Part shown: one piece after another, positions 12,001 through 22,866 of the stretch
Numbering within the stretch: the stretch's first letter is position 1
How the letters are laid out: every line of letters begins with the position of its first letter
Assembly: GCF_029867415.1 (NCBI RefSeq)
Contig: NW_026705187.1
Location: forward strand, 682,001 to 746,000
Origin: Vicia villosa
Taxonomy: Eukaryota > Streptophyta > Magnoliopsida > Fabales > Fabaceae
DNA: 64,000 nt
Reading direction: 5' to 3'
Translations under genes and position numbers: made by a program
Notes under the pieces: generated by a model
Databases searched by the model: none
The model's input: only the letters and a program-made list of their open reading frames with translations
What the model was told of the DNA's origin: nothing

Positions 12001-12787
12001 AATATAATCACGTGGTTGGTGCACACACGCACGCTTTTGGGTAACCCTCTCTGTTGCCTTGTTGCCCTGTTGCCTTGTTGCCTTGTGTTTTTTGCAGAAT
12101 AGCCAGTCCCTCGAGTATGAGGATACCTCAGCCATGTTGCCTCGATAAAAAGGTCACGACCCTAAATGATGCTGCCTTCGATACACAAATGACCTCGACC
12201 CTCGGAAGTTGCCTACGGAAAAAGGCTGAGGTATCTTCTGGTTGCCTAACGAAAATGGCTTATTCTGATTCTTGCCTTAGACTACCTGCCCTTCTATGGC
12301 ATGGGACAGTCTCATGGCAAAGGATGCTTTGACGACCCTTCAACCTCCAAACGAAAGGCTTCCTGCCCTCTTATGGCAAGGATAGACCCTTTCATTCTGA
12401 AAGGCTAAAAAGAGACCTATCATCTGAGTTTAAGGTAATTGCCCCTAATTGCCTTGCAATGCTCATCTTTAATATTCTTTCTCACAATTCTTCGAAAACT
12501 GGCTACGCTCATTTACGAGCTAAAGTCCACTTTTTTCTTTCATCTACCTTTTTTAAAAAAACAAACGAGCAAGCAAAGCAATTAAGAGCCCATGGAAAAC
12601 CATGGATGCAAAGGGTGCCTTACACCTTCCCTTTGCATAAATTACCCCCCGAACTTAGATTTCTTTAAAAAGGTTTTTTTCTGTTTCTTTTTGCCTTTCC
12701 GAATTTGTTTGGATAAAATAAAAGTCGGTGGCGACTCTTGCTTACCGCGACATTTCGATCGATAAAAAGTCAGTTCACCGTATTACA
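9020..12787 (+). repeat. Ogre copy 1, 5' LTR
   Basis: The borders are TGTCATACCCC and GTATTACA. The order inside is: an AT-rich upstream half with repeated agtcaa motifs, a TATA box at 10182-10189, a GC-rich segment with many CpG (about 10690-10960), an AT-rich desert (about 10990-11400), a gttgccttgttgcc-type low-complexity stretch (12050-12090), a palindromic segment (ccatggaaaaccatgg, 12591-12606), and the terminal module with tggcgactct (12729-12738). Short ORFs inside it are duplicated in the 3' LTR because the LTRs are copies; I do not consider them genes. Confidence 0.95.
10182..10189 (+). promoter_or_regulatory. TATA box of the Ogre-1 5' LTR
   Basis: TATAAATA sits about 1.16 kb into the LTR, after a promoter-like AT-rich stretch. 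The same site is in the 3' LTR at 20255-20262. It is the best candidate for the start of element RNA, predicting transcription from about 10215. There is no experimental support in the sequence alone. Confidence 0.55.
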
Positions 12788-12791
12788 GAAC

Positions 12792-12809
12792 TGGCGACTC
12801 TGCTGGGGA
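12792..12809 (+). promoter_or_regulatory. Ogre-type primer binding site
   Basis: tggcgactctgctgggga lies four bases after the LTR end. As I recall, Ogre elements use a PBS matching the 3' end of an arginine tRNA, with this kind of sequence. A partial copy (tggcgactct) occurs inside the LTR at 12729-12738. Confidence 0.85.
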
Positions 12810-13531
12810 GAAATTTTCGATAAAAGAGGGGTTACCTTAAAAGTTTAGGATTCATTTAAATGTTTTCTATTGTTTGCTTTGTTTGATTTAATTTTGCAGG
12901 GCTGTTTTGGGTATTCTGTTGTGTGAAAGATCCTAACCCGGATCTAAGTACCTTAGGTATATGGCATGAGATCAAGGAGACTGCACAGCGTATACTGATG
13001 TGGTTGATCTGATGGCCATCGTTAGTGTGGCACATTGGTTTGTCCTGGTGTTCCTTGGGATCCGACCTGAGGAAATGCTTGGCTGCCGCGTGGTGTCATT
13101 AAGCACTAATTCGCCCTTAGAACCTTAGTCGAACTTGACTTTGGCCTTTTAGAAAGTAGCGAGATGGCTGGCTTTGGTTCCGACTGAAGTTGGTTGATAC
13201 TCGAAGCTACACTCATATGGACTGGACTTTCAGGACCTTTTCGGTTGGCGATTCGATTGCCGAACTGAGATAAGCGCCTTCGAGAAAGGTCAATGATATG
13301 AGCTCCCTAGAACCCGATCTTTATATAGGACAGGTTAGAACCGACTAAACTTCAGGGGGAGGGTACGCACCTCTGGACTACATGCAAGCCTAACCTTAAG
13401 GCAAAATTGTGTGACTTGTTTGTGTTTGTTATCTACTTGACATCATGACATCATAAACATCATAAGCATCATAACATCATGACTAACCATTCGAGGACCA
13501 AGGAATTCATCTTTGTTCTGTTTTGTAGGTC
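12810..13531 (+). other. Ogre-1 leader between PBS and ORF1
   Basis: This is about 720 bp with no ORF of note. In retroelements this region usually holds the packaging and dimerisation signals of genomic RNA. I see a catcataa-type iterated stretch at 13440-13480 and nothing else that I can name. Confidence 0.6.
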
Positions 13532-14413
13532 ATGGAGACTAGAAACACCATTCGAGTTAACTTTGTGAAGATACCTTCCGAACTGAAAGAATTGGTATTA
13601 GAGATTCCTGGAGGTTCCCGATTCTCTGAAAGGCATGGTCTCTTGCCCAGTTTAGTTACTTCAGGTTTTGACGAAGAAATGATGAGTGTACTATGTCAAT
13701 TCTTCGATCCCGAGCATCATTGTTTTACTTTCCCGGATTATCAGTTGGTACCTACTATGGAAGAGTTTGCTGACATACTTGGACTCCCCATCCGAGATCA
13801 GATTCCGTTCACTGGTTTGGAAGAAATTCCAAAATTAGAAGTTATCGCTCCCGCTTTACATCTTAAGAAGTCTGATATTGATGGTCATTGGGAAACCAGA
13901 AGTGGAGTCAAGGGATTCCTCGCTAAGTTCTTATTCGGAAAAGCTCGCACGTTTTTGAAGTCCATGAGTTATCAAGCCTTCGAAGACATATTAGCTTTAC
14001 TCATTTATGGTTTGGTATTATTCCCTAATCCTGATCAGTTCATTGATGTGCACGCCATAAAGATATTTCTGACACGCAATCCAGTTCCTACCTTGCTTGG
14101 AGATATCCTACACTCTCTTCACACTCGTACTATGAAGAAACGAGGGACTCTTATGTGTTGCATACCTTTGCTATCTAAGTGGTTTATTTCGCACTTTCCT
14201 CGCTCAGTAATGAGGAACGATCAAAGGCTGAAATGGCATAAGAGAATAATGTCACTCTCTCATTCTGATATCCGCTGGCTTTCCTTATCCAAGGAGAGTG
14301 TTACCATCATCGACCGTTGTGGACAATATCCTAATGTGCCGTTACTTGCGACAGTTTGGTTACGCTCGAAGAGATGGTCCTCATCAGATGCTTTTACAAA
14401 GGGTTGTGTTTGA
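13532..14413 (+). pseudogene. Ogre ORF1 protein, N-terminal part (frameshifted)
   Basis: The ATG follows the leader directly. The product resembles the extra protein that Ogre-type elements encode upstream of gag; its function is unknown. Visible features are a mostly globular start with FCFxPxYHCFTFPDYQLVPT-like residues (about 67-82: FDPEHHCFTFPDYQLVPT), EEFADILGLPI (87-97) and a helical region around ALLIYGLVLFPN (155-166). The C-terminal end after VPLL is out of frame: its proper continuation is in the overlapping ORF 14298-14828. A small frame-breaking deletion near 14345 fits, because the linking residues seem to be missing. I assign no enzymatic role. Confidence 0.7.
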
Positions 14414-14828
14414 TTATGAAGATGATACTCAAAATCACCGCCGAAAGTTTATACGAGCATGGGATATGGTGAACAGAATTGATAGCAAGAGCTTGGGGCA
14501 GAGAAACTCCATTCCTTTGGGGCCTTATCTTAGATGGGTGCGCACTCGTGCTCAACGTCTCGTCATGCCTTATCCATATGTCCTACCTGTGATAGTGGAG
14601 CCCGATTGCGAGGAAAAAGTTCCTCAAGTTATTGCTCATCCAGACATGCCAACTGACATCGAAGAATTAAAGAGATCTTGGATTCAATTAAAAGAAGAAA
14701 GAGACACTTTTGAAGCTCAGTTTCGTGCTAAAGAAAAGAAAGTATTAGAGCTCACAAGGCTACTTCAAGCAGAGCAAGGCATCAACAACTTCATCGGTTC
14801 AAAAAGGAAGCGTCCATGGGAGACTTGA
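14298..14828 (+). pseudogene. Ogre ORF1 protein, C-terminal part
   Basis: Homology to ORF1 resumes at about QFGYARRDGPHQ and runs to a stop at 14826-14828. The last third (after IEELKRSWIQLKEERDTF) is strongly charged with regular leucines and probably forms a coiled coil, and it ends in a basic KRKRPW tail. The first residues of the ORF are a frame-shadow of the preceding one. Whether a fused product could arise by frameshifting is not known; a lesion is the simpler reading. Confidence 0.65.
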
Positions 14829-15020
14829 AGACTTTTGTTTTTATTATTTTTTTTATTCCTAGTTTTATATTTTCATTATTGTAAAAGATACGAATAAAAC
14901 AAATTGCAAATTCTTTCCCTTAAGTATTATTAATAAAGTTTCTTTTGTTTTGTTTTAAACAAATTTGAATTCCAAGGTCCTCGAAAACATTGCATATGCA
15001 TAATCATATCATTCATAAAC

Positions 15021-15914
15021 ATGGCATCACAGGTTTCACAAAAACAAATGCCTCATTTTCCCGCTGTTTATTTCAGCAAGGAAATGGATCTCGAACAATC
15101 TGTCAAAAATCTTCAGGCTCAGAATAACCAGTTCCAGAAAATAATCTTTCACTTGGCCAAGGGGCAAGAAGAATTAAAGGCACTTCTGGCCGAGAAGGAG
15201 AAGGACCAACAAAGGGAGCAAGGTGGGCATGATAAATGGAAATCCAAACCTAAGCGGTCATTCACTCCGTTACCCATGCCGCTGTCTCAAGCTCTGCAAC
15301 AACTGCTCAATCAGAACTTGATAACTCTATTGCCTCCATATTCATTTCCTACTAATCCCGCTCCTGGGTATAAGTATCATGCGAGATGTGCTTATCATTC
15401 GAATAGTCCTGGTCATGATACAGAGGATTGTGGACCGTTGAAACACAAGATTCAAGACTTAATTGATGAAAATATCATTGACTTCAACTCACCTGAAGAA
15501 CCTCCCATGACTAAGGTTGTGTACAATCGGAAAGGTCGCAACGGACACAATCAATCTGTGAGGACATTTCTGATCTCTACACCAGTTCCACAACAAAGAT
15601 GCAAGTCAGATGCATCTAGGCGTCAATTCACAAAAATCAATATGACGTTGGCTCAGGCATTACGACACTTGTTGAAGTTAGAGTTGATTACTTTGAAGGA
15701 CCCTCCGAAGAACCCTAGTACTTCTTCTTCTCGTTATAATCCTAATGCAAGATGTGCATATCACTCTAATAGTCCTGGACATGACACTGACAATTGCTGG
15801 ACATTGAGGAACAAGATTCAAGATATGATCGATGCTGGTGAAATTGAATTCCCTCATCCCAAGACCCCTGCAGTGATCAATGCTCCCATTCCTGGTCACC
15901 ACAAGATTGATTAA
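15021..15914 (+). CDS. Reduced Ogre gag-like protein with two C/H zinc-binding modules
   Basis: This is an intact 297-residue ORF. Residues 22-66 form a likely coiled coil (EMDLEQ...LLAEKEKD), as at the start of Ogre gag. A basic linker follows (KWKSKPKR, 72-79). Two repeated modules come next, about 79-156 and 201-278, each with a short helix (LSQALQQLLNQNLITL; LAQALRHLLKLELITL), then CAYHSNSPGHDT and a cysteine: C123-H126-H132-C137 and C245-H248-H254-C259. This C-X2-H-X5-H-X4-C pattern matches the C-terminal knuckle of Ogre gag, normally single as far as I recall. The capsid core expected between coiled coil and knuckle is absent. The likely role is nucleic-acid binding; this is an inference. 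Confidence 0.7.
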   Translation: MASQVSQKQMPHFPAVYFSKEMDLEQSVKNLQAQNNQFQKIIFHLAKGQEELKALLAEKEKDQQREQGGHDKWKSKPKRSFTPLPMPLSQALQQLLNQNLITLLPPYSFPTNPAPGYKYHARCAYHSNSPGHDTEDCGPLKHKIQDLIDENIIDFNSPEEPPMTKVVYNRKGRNGHNQSVRTFLISTPVPQQRCKSDASRRQFTKINMTLAQALRHLLKLELITLKDPPKNPSTSSSRYNPNARCAYHSNSPGHDTDNCWTLRNKIQDMIDAGEIEFPHPKTPAVINAPIPGHHKID

Positions 15915-17757
15915 TGTTTAGAAGGATGAACTTTTTAGATCATTAGATTTACTCTCATTTGCGATTTCCTTTCCTGTTTGTTTAAACAATTGGAATTATG
16001 ATAGACATTATCTGTTTTAATAATCATCATCAGTGCATTGCATATGTTTGTCTTGAATAAATTATTTCGTTATCACTCATTTTAAATTATGTTTTTACTT
16101 TGCATGTGTTTTGTGATATTCAACTCCCGCTAAAGTTGTAAGCCTTTTAAGGGAGGATGACGAAAACGATACCGCAACCTCATACAGTATGCTTTTGAGC
16201 GGACTATGCTGACGATGTACAGGCATTGTTTCAATTCCTAAACAGCGGAGATATAAGGATGTTAATCCCTCGTCAACCCCCTTTGAGCCTAAGAAGTAGA
16301 AGTTTCTTTTTTTTGTATTAAAACCCTTGATCATAACTTGGGGCAGGGTAGTTCTCAGTTTAATTTAGCTGTGCATTCTATTTTAAGAGAATCACTCAGT
16401 ACACCTTTCAACAAGGATTTCAATCACAAGCATTCATCCGCACACATCAAAGGAGTGTTGGAGATGTCAATGAAAAGACAATGATGGTTCATCAATCATC
16501 AAACAAGGCAGTCAATATCTTTCAAAAGGGAAAAAATGAAAAAACATATACACCAAGAAAAGCCTGCTAAGTCAAAAATCAAAAAGGTGACTTAGGCAAA
16601 AATCAAGGCATCCCGCTGACTGTAATCTAAAAAGAAAAAAAAACAGTTCAGGCAAAAATTAGGGATATCAAAAGGATGAAAACAGAGAAGTCAATAAGTT
16701 CCTGAACAACACAATGTTGTAACTACCAAAAGGAAGAAGTGACTGCCATCTCAAAAGTTATCTTTGCTTGTGAACCATCATCATTATCAAAGGTGCAAAT
16801 CCAAAAGTCTCTTGGAACCTGAATGCATAAGTTTGATTTAGCTGAGCTTAGGACTGAAGATCATCACGAAGAGGGGTGGGTACAATAAACTTTGAGCCAT
16901 TATCCTTTGTTTCTTAAAACCGTGAACCAAGCCACGTTACAACCCTTGAAAGTCCTAATTGAAGCATGGTTAGTTCGAAAGCGTACTGTCACCAAAAGGG
17001 TATCCTGACTCCTTAAGGTTTACCAAAAATGCTGAGTTGATATTTCTTTTTTACAAACATCACATTGTTACAAATATCATGCTTTTACAAATGTCATGCT
17101 TTATTACATCCTGTTTTAAATGTTTCAAAAAAAACTCAAGACAAACGTATGCATTGCATCTCATGAATTCATTATTAAACATATTCTGCTACATAATTTC
17201 AAAAGTTAGCATCAGAAAAAACTTGCATAGGGTACAACTAATGACTGATAGTTATCCCGATAGACAAAATTACTCCGAGAAGCGATGTCTCTACGTATAC
17301 AAGGGGCATGGCCCGTTTTGCCCAATCAATCTGGGGCAATCAAGTCAAGAGTCGAAGAATCTCTCAAATGCCAAAAAGTCAAGAGGCATACATCGCAAGA
17401 GGGTTTCGAACTATGTCACGATCAAATCTGGGGCAATCAAGTCAAGATTCCGAGAATCTCTTATGGATACTCGAGCAATCAGGGGCACGCATCCAAGTAT
17501 ACCTAAAGATACCCCCCAATCAACATGGGACATTGTCTTGAGCCTATGAGCGCTGGGAGCATATCACCCATAGTGTACCTTTCATAAAGTCCTCGCGAGG
17601 CGAATCTTACCAAAGTTCCTGCTAATTGGGGCAAATCTATGCAAGTCCAGTTTGACATCTTCGATCAACACTCATTGGCACGTTCTAATCAACACAGATC
17701 CAGGAATGAAAAGTGCTATAATACTGGGGGCAACTCTCAAGACACCCATGTCCCCCC
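15915..17757 (+). other. Ogre-1 internal non-coding region, pol absent
   Basis: Where protease, RT and integrase should lie I see only short ORFs with no catalytic motif. A block near 16320-16370 (aacttggggcagggtag) resembles the sequence found downstream of pol in Ogre elements, suggesting that a large deletion removed pol. Two similar stretches around 17328 and 17426 share aatctggggcaatcaagtca. The overlapping small ORFs at 17037-17549 are read from this repeat and are not supported as genes. Confidence 0.7.
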
Positions 17758-17758
17758 A

Positions 17759-17848
17759 CAGAGCCAGGTTCATAAAATCACATCCCCACAGAGCCAGGTT
17801 CATAAAATCACATCCCCGCAGAGCCAGGTTCATAAAATCACATCCCCA
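17759..17848. repeat. 30-bp direct repeat, three units
   Basis: Three almost identical units of 30 bp start with cagagccaggttcataaaat at 17759, 17789 and 17819. They differ by one or two bases. They lie in the 3' untranslated part of Ogre-1. Confidence 0.95.
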
Positions 17849-18218
17849 ATAGAGTTGACATCTTCAACACCACCGACACTTTGTTCTTCTCCAACATGGC
17901 TTACTAATATCTTTCATCCCCAGTCAGGATCCATCAAATTACTATTCATCCCCAAGCAGAAGTCATAAATCCCCAGCTAAACATCTTCAAGACAAGACCA
18001 GACGTCAAAATCACAAAGACATAGAGATTTATTTTCTCGAAAAAGACAACATAAATCATATTTCGCATACCATACGGCACAAACATATTCATACATCGCA
18101 TACATCACCTCATAAACATACAAAGTCTCTCATTTATTTTGAGGTACTCATTACATAACACATGCATCATGACATAAGAAAACTAACCTTTACTTTTCAG
18201 GATATTGCTGTCTCTGTT

Positions 18219-18870
18219 TTCAAAGTTAAGTCGACACCTTTGACGGTGCCTTAACGACCTTTCAGAATTAAGTCGATACCTTTGACGGTTCCTTAATAAT
18301 CCATTTCAAAGTTAAGTCGACACCTTTGACGGTTCCTTAAAGACCTTTCAGAATTAAGTCGATACCTTTGAGGGTTCCTTAATGATCAACATTTCAGATT
18401 TAAGTCGATACCTTTGACGGTTCCTTAATGATCTACCTTTGGAAGTTAAGTCGATACCTTTGACGGTTCCTTAATGATCCACCTTCATATCTAAGTCGAT
18501 ACCTTTGACGGTGCCTTAATGATATGCTTCGAATATTAAGTCGATACCTTTGACGGTTCCTTAATGATCTACCTTTGGAAGTTAAGTCGATACCTTTGAC
18601 GGTTCCTTAATGATCCACCTTCATATCTAAGTCGATACCTTTGACGGTGCCTTAATGATATGCTTCGAATATTAAGTCGATACCTTTGACGGTTCCTTAA
18701 TGATCTACCTTTGGAAGTTAAGTCGATACCTTTGACGGTTCCTTAATGATCCACCTTCATATCTAAGTCGATACCTTTGACGGTGCCTTAATGATATGCT
18801 TCGAATATTAAGTCGGTACCTTTGACGGTTCCATAAATAATCCAATTCAGACTTGAGGCGATACCTCAGA
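18219..18870. repeat. Ogre-1 3' UTR minisatellite with 136-bp higher-order period
   Basis: The core taagtcgatacctttgacgg recurs about fourteen times at roughly 45-60 bp spacing. From about 18430 to 18810 three monomer types (spacers ending ggaagt, tcatat and cgaatat) repeat in fixed order: tcatat occurs at 18485, 18621 and 18757, exactly 136 bp apart. Tandem repeats in the variable 3' UTR of Ogre elements have been linked to new satellite repeats in legumes. Confidence 0.92.
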
Positions 18871-19092
18871 CGGTTCCTCAACATTCAAAGACTAAAAACA
18901 GAAACCTCGCAACAATCAATACTCCAACAACTACCAGATGGCATCTACAAGCCCATCTCCGACAAAAGTTCCTACTTCAGCTAGGGCAAATTTATTGGTA
19001 TTCTAGTGTTCAATCACCTTCTACCTTCAGATACCGACTGGCATACAAACCACTCTACATCTTCAGGTCTAAGATAATTGAACAGGGGCAGC

Positions 19093-22000
19093 TGTCATAC
19101 CCCAAAATTTGCCCATACTATTTCTCATATGCAAATTCAAATCAAAAACACAATGCTCCTAAACACATTCTCCTACACAAGGCTCTGAAACTAGGGTTTG
19201 ATTTATTCAAGGGAAAATCAGTGAATTAATGGCTCCAAGGCATCTCACATGGCTAAAAACATTCCACACTATCTCTATGACAAGTATCAAGGCTTATCTC
19301 CAAGTTCTAGTCATTCAAAAGTTCAAAAGGTCAACAGTCGACTAGGTGACCTAAAAAGTCAACTGGGGTCAAAGTAAAGTCAAAACTCCTGATTTTTTGT
19401 CAAAATCCTCATATGGAAGTATCATGCACCATTTGATCAAGAATTGATCATGGTTCATCAAGGAAAGATAAAAAATCAACAAATCAAAAAGTTTCTAAAT
19501 TAGGGTTTTGTATAGGAAAAGTCAACTGAATTTTGACCAGCCATAACTTTCACATGGAACATCAGAAATTTTCCATCCAAAGCTCATTTTGAAGGAAATT
19601 TGATTCTCTGCAAATTTGTGTCTCACATGCCAAGTCTAAAAATGCTTCATTTGAGAGATATGGACCAAAACATTATAGGTCCTTTTCAAAAGTCAACAAA
19701 AGACACTTTCTTCAAAAGGTCATAAAATGAGAATGGAAAATGATTTTTATATGGGACCAAAGGCACTGGTTAGAGGACTCTCTAAGGTTTCTAGAATGTC
19801 TTAGAACACCTCTATATCCAAAAAATTGAGGTAGATAGGCCTTGTCAAAGTTAGGATATTTTGGAGAGAAAAATGTGAAGAAACTTGGATATTTTGCAAA
19901 GGGGCCCAAATAGTTTGGACTCAATCTTGATTCCCAAGTATCCAAGAGCCCAAGATATTATTGCCACGAAAATATTTGGTTTATTATTTTTTTTATTCTA
20001 ATTAAAAAGGATTAAAGTCATGTAAATTAAGAGAAAATCTAATATTTTATAAAAGATATGGTTTGGACCTATTTTAATCATCAAATATTCTCCAAAATAA
20101 ATCAAATGCGTGCAAATAATATACTTGAGGAAATTGGATTGACATTAAGCAAATTTGGAAAGATTATGAGCCATATTTTCAATCAAATCTCCATAACTTG
20201 CAATTCAAGATTTAAGAAGATTTGGTCAAGTTTTATTTGCCCTAATCAGTCTCATATAAATACCAAACAAGTGCAGATGGCAAGGGGACGAAAATTTGCA
20301 GTCTCAAGTGCCTTGCCAAGCTTCCAAAAATCAAAGAAAAATCAAATTCGGTTTCTAAAGAGGAGCTCGATTCAAGCCATTTAAGGGTTCCAAAAACATT
20401 CCTGAGGTATCAATGAAGGATTCTCCATCGTTCTCCAAGATCGCAGCCCTCGGAACCGTTGCCAGAAGCTCACGGTTTGCCTTTATTTTCTTAAACTCAA
20501 TTACATCATTCCATGTATTTTAATTGAATTCTGAATGCATATTCATGTTTATCGTGATGTTCTGATTGATCCTGGATGTTTAATTGCATTGTTATGTACG
20601 ATTGCCTCGGTTTGCCGTATTAGGGTTCTTAGCTTTTTGAATTAGGGCTTTTTGATTGAAGCAAAATTAGTGAAAATTAATGACATATTTGGGATCAGGG
20701 GACTTGGACGATCCTAATAGGTAGGTCGCGAAACATTTTTCTGTTGTTTTGGTGGCATTCGTAAATGACAGGTATGGAAAGTGGAGCTTTTACAACGCAT
20801 CTGCAAATAAGCGCTGTAAAAAACGCGTTTTCAGAAATCCCAGGGTTGAAGACGATGACGCGTCGCTCGCTCGTTGGACCATTCGCGCGCGTTTTGAGTT
20901 TTGAATGAAGCAGATCCTGTGCTTCTTGGCTTACGTACGCGTGATACACCCTCATCCATCAGCCATCAGATCATGCTTCCTCCAGATCCAATGCTCCAGG
21001 CAACGCAGGTGCACCATGAACCCACGCGCATGAGCCACACAGGATCATTCAGCTAAGTTTCTAATTTTTTTTATTTTTTATTGTACAATCTTTTTCATTT
21101 ATATTTTTTATATATATGTTTTACTTATTTATTTATTTTTATTTATAAAAAAAAAACTATATATTTTCTAAAACCTTTTTTTATATTTATTATATTTTCT
21201 TAATATTATACATTTACTTATATTATATTTACCATTTATTTTGTTTATTTATTTACTTATAATGATTACTATGTTTATATTATTTTTTTTTAACATTATT
21301 ATTTTAATTAAATATTTTATGTATATATCTTTTAAAATTCATATTTAATTCATTAAAATTCCAAAAATTTCGCAAAAAAATATTTTTATTCTCGATTAAA
21401 TTATTTCATCCTGAATTAATTAATTAGGTCGTAAGACCAATAATTAATTAAATCGTTTATGTTCTCTTATTTGATCTATACTTAATCAGACTCTTTAACG
21501 AACATCTCCTACACTAAAAACTGTTTTTCTTTGTTTTCTTAGGTTCACTTCTTGAATACGTGTCGACTACGCGCCCGATCCAAAATACAAAGTTAAGTAT
21601 TCTATTCAATTTAATTTAAATTTTTATTTGGTTTATTTTTGAAATTAGGGTTGCTTCGCCTTCATCTTTTTCTGCCTTGTTTCTTTTCAGGGTTAAACCC
21701 TAAAGGCGCCCTATCAATCATATCAGATCAAATCAGAGCTAAGTATTGTGTTTATTTTTATTTTAAACTGATTTATTCTTATTTTAGGGTTATCCCTGCT
21801 CGCCTCCGAATTAGCCATACGCTCACCCTATTTTTGGTTTGCTTGCCTTTTCAGGGTTCGACGATTCTAAAGCTACGAGTTTGGTAACCCTAAACCCTAT
21901 TTTCTTGTTTTATTATTACTTATGTCAAACCCTACTAAGGGATCCGCTGGTTTCATTGTCCCCTCCCCCATATTATTGTTGTTCTTGCCTTATATTATCT

Positions 22001-22861
22001 GCGTGGTTAGTAAAATAGGGAGTGACAACCATTAAATTGAATTAGCCTCACTAATTTACAAGATAATATAATCGAATATAATCACGTGGTTGGTGCACAC
22101 ACGCACGCTTTTGGGTAACCCTCTCTGTTGCCTTGTTGCCCTGTTGCCTTGTTGCCTTGTGTTTTTTGCAGAATAGCCAGTCCCTCGAGTATGAGGATAC
22201 CTCAGCCATGTTGCCTCGATAAAAAGGTCACGACCCTAAATGATGCTGCCTTCGATACACAAATGACCTCGACCCTCGGAAGTTGCCTACGGAAAAAGGC
22301 TGAGGTATCTTCTGGTTGCCTAACGAAAATGGCTTATTCTGATTCTTGCCTTAGACTACCTGCCCTTCTATGGCATGGGACAGTCTCATGGCAAAGGATG
22401 CTTCGACGACCCTTCAACCTCCAAACGAAAGGCTTCCTGCCCTCTTATGGCAAGGATAGACCCTTTCATTCTGAAAGGCTAAAAAGAGACCTATCATCTG
22501 AGTTTAAGGTAATTGCCCCTAATTGCCTTGCAATGCTCATCTTTAATATTCTTTCTCACAATTCTTCGAAAACTGGCTACGCTCATTTACGAGCTAAAGT
22601 CCACTTTTTTCTTTCATCTACCTTTTTTAAAAAAACAAACGAGCAAGCAAAGCAATTAAGAGCCCATGGAAAACCATGGATGCAAAGGGTGCCTTACACC
22701 TTCCCTTTGCATAAATTACCCCCCGAACTTAGATTTCTTTAAAAAGGTTTTTTTCTGTTTCTTTTTGCCTTTCCGAATTTGTTTGGATAAAATAAAAGTC
22801 GGTGGCGACTCTTGCTTACCGCGACATTTCGATCGATAAAAAGTCAGTTCACCGTATTACA
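19093..22861 (+). repeat. Ogre copy 1, 3' LTR
   Basis: This is a near-identical copy of 9020-12787, preceded by the polypurine tract aggggcagc. Differences I noticed include c/t at 22404 (a stop in the 5' LTR ORF at 12328 becomes a sense codon here, so the shadow ORF 22128-22742 looks longer) and a one-base length change near 21135. The longer ORF is not evidence for a gene. Confidence 0.95.
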
Positions 22862-22866
22862 GATAC

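Larger units (their letters stand above)
9020..22861 (+). mobile_element. Ogre copy 1, complete non-autonomous Tat-lineage retrotransposon
   Basis: The element is about 13.8 kb, bounded by TGTCATACCCC at 9020 and GTATTACA at 22861, and flanked by the exact 5-bp duplication gatac (9015-9019 and 22862-22866). It has two LTRs of about 3.77 kb, an Ogre-type PBS at 12792, a polypurine tract ending in aggggcagc at 19092, and a minisatellite just before that tract. These are trademarks of Ogre elements, known mainly from legumes. The internal region (6.3 kb) codes only for a broken ORF1 and a reduced gag-like protein. I find no protease, RT, RNase H or integrase motif, so it must depend on an autonomous relative. 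I counted about a dozen differences between the LTRs by eye, which suggests a young insertion. Confidence 0.95.

Noticed and set aside
22128..22742. 204-residue ORF in the Ogre-1 3' LTR
   Set aside because: The 5' LTR copy has a stop at the corresponding place and no domain is visible. The ORF is a chance reading opened by a single base change.
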